This document shows, piece by piece, positions 1 to 5,421 of a stretch of DNA of 5,749 bases. The stretch is taken from positions 1 through 5,749 of the forward strand of contig CABRXX010000102.1 of assembly GCA_902475025.1 (NCBI GenBank). The letters run 5' to 3'. The notes beneath the pieces are model-generated. The model was not told the origin of the DNA and did no database searches. It was given only the letters and a program-made list of their open reading frames with translations. This DNA comes from Merdiplasma sp905207905 (GTDB lineage Bacteria; Bacillota; Clostridia; Lachnospirales; Lachnospiraceae). The position numbers were made by a program, and so were the translations under genes. Within the stretch, counting starts at the first letter, position 1. The number at the start of each line of letters is the position of its first letter.

Positions 1-152
1 GGTACAGCCAGTTTTATGCTCTGGGCTATGAGGTCGTGCCTGTCATCAAGGGACTGGGGGAATATCCCAGCATTCGCAGACTTCTGGTGGAGCATCTGAC
101 CAAGCTAGACAGTCGCGAAAAATCGCAAAAAACTGCCGCTTTAACACAATAA
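1..152 (+). CDS. C-terminal end of an unrecognised protein (5' truncated)
   Basis: The reading frame is open from the window edge (first full codon at 3) to a TAA at 150-152 and gives about 49 residues. The visible part contains GYEVVPVIKGLGEYPSIRR, followed by a helix-like segment and a polar Lys/Gln/Thr-rich tail. The beta-strand-like VVPVIKGLG followed by a helix suggests the end of an alpha/beta domain, but I do not recognise the family. Both other forward frames hit stops earlier. The next gene begins 82 bases later on the same strand and I see no convincing terminator between them, so this gene could be co-transcribed with the TRAP genes. That is inference. The function is unknown. Confidence 0.6.
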   Translation, partial: YSQFYALGYEVVPVIKGLGEYPSIRRLLVEHLTKLDSREKSQKTAALTQ

Positions 153-234
153 TGCTTGAAATTTTTTCCGGATTATGATACCGTTATTTTGGACTTTTTG
201 AAAAAATAGAATAAGAATAAGGGAGGAACTTCAT

Positions 235-1182
235 ATGAGAAAATTAGTTCTGGCTGCTTTAACTGCAATGATTGCGGCTGTTCCTGCAACCGCCGCTATG
301 GCTGATGAACTGCGTTTCACCACTGGCGGTGATCAGGGCACCTATTATGGCTTCGGCAGCGTGCTGGCCGGCCAGGTAAGCGGCGCTACAGATACAGCTG
401 TCACGGCCATCACTTCCGGCGGTTCTCAGGCAAATATTGAAGCTCTGGAATACGGCGATGCAGAACTTGGTTTTGTACAGTCTGACGTCATGTCCTATGC
501 ATATCAGGGAACCAATATCTTTGAGGGTTATCCTGTCGATACCTTTTCCACTGTGGCTGCTCTTTACATGGAGCAGGTTCAGATCGTTACCTGCAATCCA
601 GAGATCAAATCCGTGGCAGATCTGGCTGGAAAGAATGTTTCCATCGGCGCTGCCGGTTCTGGAGTTTATTTTAACGCCATTGACATTCTGGCCGCTTACG
701 ACCTGACAGAGGATGATATCAATCCCACCTACGAATCCTTCGGCGACAGCGTAGACAGCCTTCAGGACGGCAAAATTGATGCCGCATTTATTACCGCGGG
801 TGCTCCCACAACAGCCGTTACCTCTCTGGGAACTTCCAAGGATATCTACCTGGTATCCCTGGATGAAGAGCACATTGCAAAGCTGATTGAAGCCTGCCCC
901 TACTACAGTGAGAATGTGATCTCTGCTGATATTTACGGGCTGGAAGAAGATACCACTACCGTTGCAGTAGGCGCCGTTGTCATTGCTGGGGACGAAGTCT
1001 CCGAGGATGCTGTTTACGATTTCGTCTCCACTGTATACGAAAATACAGAAGCCATCACAGCTGCACACGCAAAGGGTGCTGAGCTGAATCTGGAATTTGC
1101 CGCATCTGTGACAGACGTTCCCTATCACCCGGGTGCTGCAAAATACTTCTCAGAAAAAGGCATTGAGGTTCCGGTAAAATAA
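235..1182 (+). CDS. TAXI-family TRAP transporter substrate-binding protein
   Basis: This is the extracytoplasmic receptor of a tripartite (TRAP) secondary transporter. It would bind an organic acid or amino-acid-like solute outside the membrane and pass it to the permease encoded next. The 315-aa length is normal for the TAXI family. Residues 1-23 form a Sec signal peptide: a short basic start, a hydrophobic Leu/Ala core, and an AMA cleavage site before Asp24. Family features follow: FTTGGDQGTYYGFG (28-41), SGGSQANIEAL and GDAELGFVQSD (about 61-84), SVADLAGKNVSIGAAGSG (126-143), and the C-terminal PYHPGAAKYFSEKGI (296-310). The only cysteines are 120 and 221, so there is no lipobox, which is odd for a monoderm host. 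The ATG at 235 is supported by GGGAGG at 221-226, eight bases upstream. The ligand cannot be read from the sequence; glutamate-like and dicarboxylate ligands are known for the family. Confidence 0.95.
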   Translation: MRKLVLAALTAMIAAVPATAAMADELRFTTGGDQGTYYGFGSVLAGQVSGATDTAVTAITSGGSQANIEALEYGDAELGFVQSDVMSYAYQGTNIFEGYPVDTFSTVAALYMEQVQIVTCNPEIKSVADLAGKNVSIGAAGSGVYFNAIDILAAYDLTEDDINPTYESFGDSVDSLQDGKIDAAFITAGAPTTAVTSLGTSKDIYLVSLDEEHIAKLIEACPYYSENVISADIYGLEEDTTTVAVGAVVIAGDEVSEDAVYDFVSTVYENTEAITAAHAKGAELNLEFAASVTDVPYHPGAAKYFSEKGIEVPVK

Positions 1183-1217
1183 TTTAGCCATATTCATATT
1201 TAAGAGACAATGGATAC

Positions 1218-1256
1218 AAAAGGCTGAAGCGGTCTGTTCCTGCTTCAGCCTTTTTT
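1218..1256 (+). terminator. Intrinsic terminator inside the TRAP operon
   Basis: A 13-bp perfect inverted repeat (AAAAGGCTGAAGC at 1218-1230, GCTTCAGCCTTTT at 1242-1254) encloses an 11-base loop and runs into six T residues at 1251-1256. This is a textbook Rho-independent terminator. It lies 35 bases after the stop codon of the binding-protein gene and 18 bases before the permease start. The permease ribosome-binding site begins right after the T tract. Partial read-through would give more binding protein than permease. The stem might instead protect the upstream mRNA's 3' end. I see no obvious promoter between the hairpin and the permease gene. Confidence 0.9.
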
Positions 1257-1274
1257 AGAAAGGATATAACGTAT

Positions 1275-3233
1275 ATGAGTGACTTGAAAAAAAATCCATC
1301 CTCATCCGAACGCATCTCAGACATTCCGGTGGATGTGGGCACTGCGGCCGATGTTGAGGCGATTATGAAAAAATACGATCGCGAATCAAATACCCGAATC
1401 TGGGAGGGAAAACCAAAGCTTGTTATCCGGTGGCTGATGATCCTTTTCTCTCTCTACAGTATGTGGGTCACCCTGTTTGGAAGCATGCTCCGTGAACAGA
1501 GGCTCACCATTTTCCTGGCTCTGATCCTGATCATCGGCTATCTCACCTTCCCCATGAAAAAAGGTGATTCCCGGGTCAATCACATGCCCTGGTACGATGT
1601 GCTTCTTATGGGAGCCGGAGCTTTCGGTCTGATCTATTTTGCATTTAATGCTCAGGAGATCATCAAACTGGCTACCCGGGTCACCAGAGACCCCTTCATG
1701 GTGGTCATCGCTATCCTCTCCATCCTTTCCATGATGGAGCTGTGCCGCAGAAGTGTGGGGATTCCTATTTTATGTGTGGTTGGTGTACTTTTGATCTACA
1801 CCTTTTCCAATGTGCGTTTCGGAAAAGTAATCTACGACCTGTTTTACACCACTTCCGGCCTGATGAATACCCCTGTGGATGTATGTGCCAAATATATTAT
1901 GATATTTATCATCTTCGGAGCCTTCCTGGAACGGACGGGCATTGCCAATGTGTTCATTGATTTTGCCAACTGTATCGCAGGCTCCTTTGCCGGCGGCCCC
2001 GCCAAGGCTGCGGTAATTGCCAGCGCCCTGGAGGGTATGGTATCCGGTTCTTCTGTAGGAAATACGGTTGGTTCCGGTTCCATCACCATTCCTCTGATGA
2101 AAAAGCTGGGATACCGACCGGAATTTGCCGGAGCCGTAGAGGCAGCCGCCTCCACAGGCGGACAAATTATGCCTCCCATCATGGGTGCAGCCGCCTTCCT
2201 CATGGCGGAATATATGGGAGTTCCCTATTCCGAGGTTGCCATGCGGGCCATTCTTCCTGCAGTGCTTTACTTTACCGGTATCTTCATTGCGGTTCATCTG
2301 GAAGCAAAAAAACTGGGCCTGAAAGGGATTCCAAGAGAAGAGCTTCCCAAAATGCGCCATCTGATTAAAAAGGTATACCTGCTGGCTCCCCTGGTAATTC
2401 TGATCGCCCTGGTTGGTTCAAACACCCGCACCATGCAGTTCTCTGCTTCTGTTGCCATCCTGGCTACCATTGTAGTAGGACTGTTCAACAAGGAAAACCG
2501 GGTAAACCTTACCAAGATCATGGATGCCCTGGAAGCAGGCGCCAAGGGGACCATCACCGTTGCTGTTGCCTGCGCCATGGCAGGTATCGTAGCCGGATGT
2601 ATTACTTCCACCGGCCTTGCCTCCAAGCTGATCACTACGATTGTGTCCATCTCCGGCGGCAAAGCCCTGATCGCGCTGGTACTTACCATGCTCTGCTGTA
2701 TTGTCCTTGGTATGGGCGTTCCAACCACTGCCAACTACTGCATTATGGCCGCCACCTGCGCTCCCATCCTGGTGAGCCCGGAAATCGGTATCAACGTAGT
2801 TGCTGCCCATTTCTTTGTATTTTATTTCGGCATCGTGGCAGACATCACACCCCCGGTAGCCCTGGCCGCCTACGCGGGAAGCGCCATTGCCAAGGCCTCG
2901 CCAATGAAGACGGCACTCAGCGCCACCAGACTGGCCATCGCGGCCTTCATTGTGCCCTATATCTTTGCCCTGGATCCGTCCATGCTGTTTATCAATACCA
3001 CCCCCATTCAGGTGGTGATCATTTGCATCACTGCGTTCCTTGGTATTTTTGCTATTTCTTCTGCCCTGAGCGGATATCTGAAGTGCCCCATGAGTCCTTT
3101 GATTCGCGCCCTCAGCTTCGGCGCAGGACTGTGCCTGATGATTCCAGGCACAGTCACCGATACCGTAGGCATCGTTCTGTTTGCCGCCGTATATCTGCTT
3201 CAGGCAGGATCTGCAAAAAGAAGAACTGCTTAG
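1275..3233 (+). CDS. TRAP transporter permease, fused small and large subunits (TAXI type)
   Basis: This integral membrane protein drives solute uptake with an ion gradient, together with the binding protein encoded upstream. Its 652 residues match the 4TM/12TM fusion class, in which DctQ- and DctM-like parts form one chain. After a soluble N-terminus (about 1-48), hydrophobic segments appear near 49-69, 76-94, 107-123, 140-155 and 162-177. The DctM-like part carries the family motifs GMVSGSSVGNTVGSGSITIP (254-273), EAAASTGGQIMPPIMGAAAF (289-308), GMGVPTTANY (479-488) and HFFVFYFGIVADITPPVALA (512-531). A hydrophobic C-terminal extension ends in a basic tail. ATG 1275 follows AAAGGA (1259-1264) at about 10 bases, slightly long spacing. 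Direct adjacency to the TAXI receptor supports the pairing. The coupling ion (sodium or proton) cannot be told. Confidence 0.95.
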   Translation: MSDLKKNPSSSERISDIPVDVGTAADVEAIMKKYDRESNTRIWEGKPKLVIRWLMILFSLYSMWVTLFGSMLREQRLTIFLALILIIGYLTFPMKKGDSRVNHMPWYDVLLMGAGAFGLIYFAFNAQEIIKLATRVTRDPFMVVIAILSILSMMELCRRSVGIPILCVVGVLLIYTFSNVRFGKVIYDLFYTTSGLMNTPVDVCAKYIMIFIIFGAFLERTGIANVFIDFANCIAGSFAGGPAKAAVIASALEGMVSGSSVGNTVGSGSITIPLMKKLGYRPEFAGAVEAAASTGGQIMPPIMGAAAFLMAEYMGVPYSEVAMRAILPAVLYFTGIFIAVHLEAKKLGLKGIPREELPKMRHLIKKVYLLAPLVILIALVGSNTRTMQFSASVAILATIVVGLFNKENRVNLTKIMDALEAGAKGTITVAVACAMAGIVAGCITSTGLASKLITTIVSISGGKALIALVLTMLCCIVLGMGVPTTANYCIMAATCAPILVSPEIGINVVAAHFFVFYFGIVADITPPVALAAYAGSAIAKASPMKTALSATRLAIAAFIVPYIFALDPSMLFINTTPIQVVIICITAFLGIFAISSALSGYLKCPMSPLIRALSFGAGLCLMIPGTVTDTVGIVLFAAVYLLQAGSAKRRTA

Positions 3234-3276
3234 CAAAGTTTCAGCCAAAAACTTTTCTTAGGACAGACACATTTTC

Positions 3277-3387
3277 ATAAAAAGAGGGCTGCCTTAGCTT
3301 GATCCTGATGGTTTCTCGGTGTATTTTCGGAAAAAAATCACCCGAAAGTGTACCTTAGGATACATGCTTCCGCAGCCCTATTTTTAT
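3277..3387. terminator. Long structured hairpin between convergent genes, probable bidirectional terminator
   Basis: The gene-free stretch 3234-3556 is dominated by this element. The outer arms 3277-3292 and 3372-3387 pair at 15 of 16 positions around a GGGCTGC/GCAGCCC core, with A/T tracts on the outside in both directions. Inside, 3297-3306 pairs with 3357-3367 (one mismatch, one bulged A). Then 3318-3330 pairs with 3342-3354 over 13 consecutive positions, three of them G-U wobbles, closing on an A-rich 11-base loop. The wobbles work only in plus-strand RNA, which is the strand read from the TRAP operon. It could therefore be a two-way terminator, a stable RNA 3' end, or a small MITE-like repeat. 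I see no target-site duplication. The remaining 3388-3556 holds nothing I can support beyond a very short open frame. Confidence 0.7.
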
Positions 3388-3556
3388 CTTATTTCTACAA
3401 TACTGCAACTCCCTGCACTCCAGCTTCTCTGCTCTTTTCGTCAGCGCTTATATGACTTATTTATCTCTGTTCCAGTTTCTAAAATACCTTTCCATAAACT
3501 TTCTCACATATCTGTCCCCAAATACCCCTTTTCCCATAAGCGCCCCACATATGTCC

Positions 3557-3919
3557 TCACATGGGAGTCCCCACCTCGATCAGATTGCCGTCCGGATCGT
3601 AAAAGCGGATCACTTTCTGTCCCCAGCTTTGGGAGATCAGACCGTGGACATACTGAACGGAAGGGTACAGTCTCTTCAATTTTTCTGCAAATTCCTCTAT
3701 ATCCGGTTCCTCAAAATACAGTTCGCAGGAATTGCTTTTTTGAATAATATTCTTCCCAAGAAATTCCCTCCAGATCGTTTCTTGCTGGAGCACGAGGCCT
3801 CCTGTCAGGATCATATTGCCCTCCTGGTCAAGCACTGTGTCCAGACCAAACAGGTCATGATAAAACTGCCTGGATTTTTCAATATCCTTCACAACAATCA
3901 AAATATTCTTTAATTTCAC
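3557..3919 (-). CDS. VOC-family (glyoxalase/bleomycin-resistance fold) protein
   Basis: This is a 120-residue single-domain vicinal-oxygen-chelate protein, probably a cytoplasmic dimer. The signature strands are visible: KNILIVVKDIEKSRQFYHDL (4-23), a central SCELYFEEPDIEEF (64-77), and the closing KVIRFYDPDGNLIEVGTPM (102-120). In typical metal-dependent members the first strand has a ligand His or Gln; here Asn5 occupies about that place. Glu66 and Glu115 sit at other usual ligand positions, so metal binding is uncertain. I chose the GTG at 3919 because GAGGGAAGGAG lies just upstream and because the fold begins there. An in-frame ATG at 3952 would add 11 polar residues and has a weaker site. 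The gene stands alone, convergent with the TRAP operon. The substrate is unknown; thiol-conjugate isomerase, resistance or binding roles are all possible. Confidence 0.88.
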   Translation of the reverse strand: MKLKNILIVVKDIEKSRQFYHDLFGLDTVLDQEGNMILTGGLVLQQETIWREFLGKNIIQKSNSCELYFEEPDIEEFAEKLKRLYPSVQYVHGLISQSWGQKVIRFYDPDGNLIEVGTPM

Positions 3920-3929
3920 GTTCTGTTCG

Positions 3930-3940
3930 CTCCTTCCCTC
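3930..3940 (-). promoter_or_regulatory. Ribosome-binding site setting a GTG start for the VOC gene
   Basis: On the minus strand GAGGGAAGGAG precedes the GTG at 3919-3917, with AAGGAG 10 bases away. It lies inside the longer open frame and downstream of the alternative ATG (3952), so it favours the shorter GTG-initiated protein. Confidence 0.7.
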
Positions 3941-4003
3941 TGCGCTCTCCATGCGCTTTCTTCTGCTGTCTTGGCAAGATTTCATTCCAGTTTGTTTCCG
4001 TCT

Positions 4004-4032
4004 ATTATATGGTATTTTATGGCGCACAGCAA
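4004..4032 (-). promoter_or_regulatory. Sigma-A-type promoter for the VOC gene
   Basis: On the minus strand TTGCTG (4032-4027) is separated by exactly 17 bases from a consensus TATAAT (4009-4004). Transcription would begin near 3997, leaving a leader of roughly 78 bases before the GTG at 3919. In the gene-free stretch 3920-4334 this promoter, the terminator at 4152-4201 and a possible coding remnant at 4249-4336 are all I can support. I found no riboswitch-like structure in the leader. Confidence 0.75.
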
Positions 4033-4151
4033 CTGTATCGGGTGTATTATCGTATATTCCTAAAATGAAAAATAAAATCTGCCGCTTTCGCTTATTTATG
4101 GTATACTGTCTCGCACACACAGCGCCCCCCAGGATGTCAAGTCATTGCTAC

Positions 4152-4201
4152 AAAAAACATGCGGGTTTTTTGCCACGAAAATGGCTTAAAACCGCATGTT
4201 T
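4152..4201 (-). terminator. Intrinsic terminator of the DUF3791/DUF3990 cassette
   Basis: Read on the minus strand, AAACATGCGG (4201-4192) pairs with CCGCATGTTT (4164-4155). There is a second A/T stem inside and an inner GCCA/TGGC stem (4185-4182 with 4175-4172) around a 6-base loop. The 3' arm runs into six T residues (4157-4152). One unpaired base (4165) and a T-T mismatch pair interrupt the stem. It ends the minus-strand unit from the right and separates it from the VOC promoter at 4004-4032. The plus-strand reading lacks a comparable T tract, so it is directional. Confidence 0.8.
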
Positions 4202-4248
4202 CTGTATAGAGGATGTTATATTATTATTACAAGATGGTTGGGAGGATG

Positions 4249-4336
4249 TTATGTCAGTGTCACAAAACAAATGTGGATTATCTTTGCTTTTTCCAGAACT
4301 TCTTCATTCAGCTTATCCTCAAATTTGTTCTTCCTT
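4249..4336 (-). other. Possible frame-shifted coding tail after the 73-aa gene
   Basis: Past the stop codon of the 73-aa gene, another minus-strand frame stays open to a TAA at 4251-4249. It encodes a helical, charged stretch including FEDKLNEEVLEKAK. One extra base in the A5 run at the end of the 73-aa gene (its EKN codons) would join the two frames and lengthen the product by about 30 residues. The TAA then lies 48 bases before the terminator arm, a more usual distance. This may be an eroded C-terminus, a sequencing error or chance; no start signal of its own is visible. Confidence 0.25.
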
Positions 4337-4556
4337 AGTATCCCGCATTTTTCTCAACATATTCCTGTTCCAGTTCCTCTGCCAGATACGCATCGCTCAT
4401 GCAGTGCATATCCGATACACCGTCACGAATCAGCTGATAGGTCTCGGAATGGTAAAAGAAATCCAATGCCGTATCCAGGGAAAATCCCTGCTGTTTAGCA
4501 AAGCATTCAATGACACGGCTGTATTTTTTCTGAAGTAAAATCGGATTAGCTGTCAT
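4335..4556 (-). CDS. Small all-helical protein, third gene of the DUF3990 cassette
   Basis: This 73-residue cytoplasmic protein is strongly helical, with the pattern NPILLQKKYSRVIECFA near the start, then LDFFYHSETYQL and GVSDMHCMSDAYLAEELEQEY. It resembles small proteins I have seen encoded beside DUF3990 genes, but I cannot name its family with confidence. It may be a divergent DUF3791-type protein. Its ATG overlaps the TGA of the DUF3990 gene in an ATGA (4556-4553), so translation is probably coupled. GGGAG lies about nine bases upstream. It has no transmembrane segment or signal peptide. By analogy with toxin-antitoxin operons it could be a neutraliser or partner of the DUF3990 protein; this is inference. 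The C-terminus may be shortened by a frameshift. Confidence 0.75.
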   Translation of the reverse strand: MTANPILLQKKYSRVIECFAKQQGFSLDTALDFFYHSETYQLIRDGVSDMHCMSDAYLAEELEQEYVEKNAGY

Positions 4557-5023
4557 AATATTTCACTCCCTTCAAAATGCAGCAGAGACAATGCCTTCTC
4601 TGTGCGGAAACAAATTTGCAGGTTTGGCTTTTCATATCGCAGACGGTTGATGGCTTCCATCTTATCAATCAATCCGTCAAAAAACAGTTCTACTGTATTG
4701 AATACCTTATCATTGGCAACACCGCCCACAACAAGGTCATAATTTGTCGAATCTTTTCCGCCACGGCAGTTCAGAATGAAATCCAGCCATTCCTCGGAAT
4801 ACGAATCGAATTTCAAAATTTTCAGTTCAACTTTCCGGCTTTCATCATACTCATATCGAGAAATAATACCGTCTTTTCCACGACGTTTGAACTTTCCGCA
4901 CCACTTTTCAGCCTGCTCATGTAGTGGCGTGACATAGAAGCCACGTCCAAAGTCAACATTAGGACGGGAATGAACCAAATCCGGCTTGGCAATCTCTAAA
5001 AAGGAACCATGATAGAGAATCAT
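4553..5023 (-). CDS. DUF3990 protein, ADP-ribosyltransferase-like candidate toxin
   Basis: These 156 residues fit the DUF3990 family, which is related to the ADP-ribosyltransferase fold. The N-terminal YHGS (4-7) supplies His5. DFGRGFYVT (24-32) supplies Tyr30, followed by the QAEKWC helix. Together they resemble the H-Y part of H-Y-E type transferases. A middle NYDLVVGGVANDKVF (94-108) and a C-terminal LQICFRTEKALSLL (135-148) are also family-like; the third catalytic residue could lie in this last segment, but I cannot assign it. There is no signal peptide or membrane segment, so it should act in the cytoplasm. ATG 5023 overlaps the upstream TGA (ATGA), and a GGGGTG-like site precedes it. 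Flanking by two small helical proteins suggests a toxin-antitoxin-like or regulatory cassette. The target is unknown and activity is not shown. Confidence 0.82.
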   Translation of the reverse strand: MILYHGSFLEIAKPDLVHSRPNVDFGRGFYVTPLHEQAEKWCGKFKRRGKDGIISRYEYDESRKVELKILKFDSYSEEWLDFILNCRGGKDSTNYDLVVGGVANDKVFNTVELFFDGLIDKMEAINRLRYEKPNLQICFRTEKALSLLHFEGSEIL

Positions 5024-5259
5024 ACTTCCACACCCCTTTCTTTCATCACGCCAAGAATGTCGTCTACGATATATTCCCGGCTCTGAGTATGCAGCACTTC
5101 ATATTCCGGCACGATATATCCGTTCAGAATGTCACTCTTTTCAGTAAATGCTTGATAGACATATTCTGCATCTACACCCAGCTTTGCCGCCACATTTTCA
5201 ATGCAAAACACGGCAAACTCCAGCTCACTGGAATTTTTTATTTTTTCATCCTGCATCAC
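5020..5259 (-). CDS. DUF3791 domain protein, first gene of the coupled cassette
   Basis: This 79-residue protein has the DUF3791 pattern: ELEFAVFCIENVAAKLGV (about 13-30), then an acidic helix, YEVLHTQSREYIVDDI (53-68) and a short charged end. DUF3791 proteins are small, presumably helical, of unknown biochemical role, and I recall them next to DUF3990 genes. A GTG at 5259 and an ATG at 5256 are both possible starts; AGGAAGG (5274-5268) is eight bases from the GTG and eleven from the ATG. The end overlaps the DUF3990 start by four bases, so the two products are probably made together. A role as antitoxin or accessory partner is inference. No palindromic operator or strong promoter is clear just upstream, which suggests transcription from further right. 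Confidence 0.82.
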   Translation of the reverse strand: MMQDEKIKNSSELEFAVFCIENVAAKLGVDAEYVYQAFTEKSDILNGYIVPEYEVLHTQSREYIVDDILGVMKERGVEV

Positions 5260-5274
5260 AAATTCGACCTTCCT

Positions 5275-5421
5275 TTATTTAATATTTGTTGCAATTTTAG
5301 AAAGAACTACGTTATTTAATTTTTCCTTTTCTTCCTTGCCTAAAATTGTATTTGATAATCTTGAATTAAAAATATTATGTTTCACTTCATTACCGCCCCT
5401 GTATCCCCTTCTTATTTGCAT
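5275..5421 (-). CDS. Possible 48-aa protein linking the winged-helix gene to DUF3791
   Basis: A minus-strand frame starts at ATG 5421, overlaps the end of the upstream gene by ten bases and stops at a TAA (5277-5275). The Shine-Dalgarno site of the DUF3791 gene begins at the next base. The product is basic and polar with a helical end (LGKEEKEKLNNVVLSKIA). A GTG at 5385, preceded by a G-rich site (5399-5393), could give a 36-aa version. I recognise no family. Support is positional: it fills the gap exactly like an operon member. Against it are the weak ribosome site for the ATG and the AT-rich sequence, where short open frames arise by chance. Confidence 0.35.
   Translation of the reverse strand: MQIRRGYRGGNEVKHNIFNSRLSNTILGKEEKEKLNNVVLSKIATNIK

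Noticed and set aside
161..207. Inverted repeat ATTTTTTC (161-168) / GAAAAAAT (200-207)
   Set aside because: It consists of low-complexity A/T tracts, likely by chance, with no GC-rich stem for a terminator and no known operator match.
156..217. Promoter-like elements (TTGAAA, TATGAT, TTGGAC) before the TRAP receptor gene
   Set aside because: The hexamers are either badly spaced or place the start of transcription on the ribosome site, so no pair is convincing.
259..1128. Long minus-strand open frame (289 codons) opposite the TRAP receptor gene
   Set aside because: It is antisense to a clear TAXI gene, rich in Cys/Gly/Ser without domain-like order, and has no ribosome site. It is a shadow of the real gene's codon pattern.
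1770..3248. Several minus-strand and alternate-frame open frames across the permease gene
   Set aside because: All lie inside a well-conserved permease and show low-complexity or His/Gly/Gln-rich translations typical of shadow frames.
3452..3913. Plus-strand open frames opposite the VOC gene
   Set aside because: The minus-strand frame has the full VOC signature with a good promoter and ribosome site; the plus-strand translations have no recognisable pattern.
3920..4120. Upstream extension of the VOC frame to 4120
   Set aside because: The extension would run through the TATAAT promoter and the strong ribosome site, and its residues do not resemble a domain.
4251..4538. Plus-strand frame starting at ATG 4251 with GGGAGG five bases upstream
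   Set aside because: Despite the ribosome-like site, it runs antisense through the 73-aa gene, and the product is a Ser/Leu/Phe-rich shadow without domain features.
5326..5400. Possible promoter for the DUF3791 gene (TACAAT-like -10)
   Set aside because: The matching -35 position is only an A/T run, and such matches are frequent in this AT-rich stretch.
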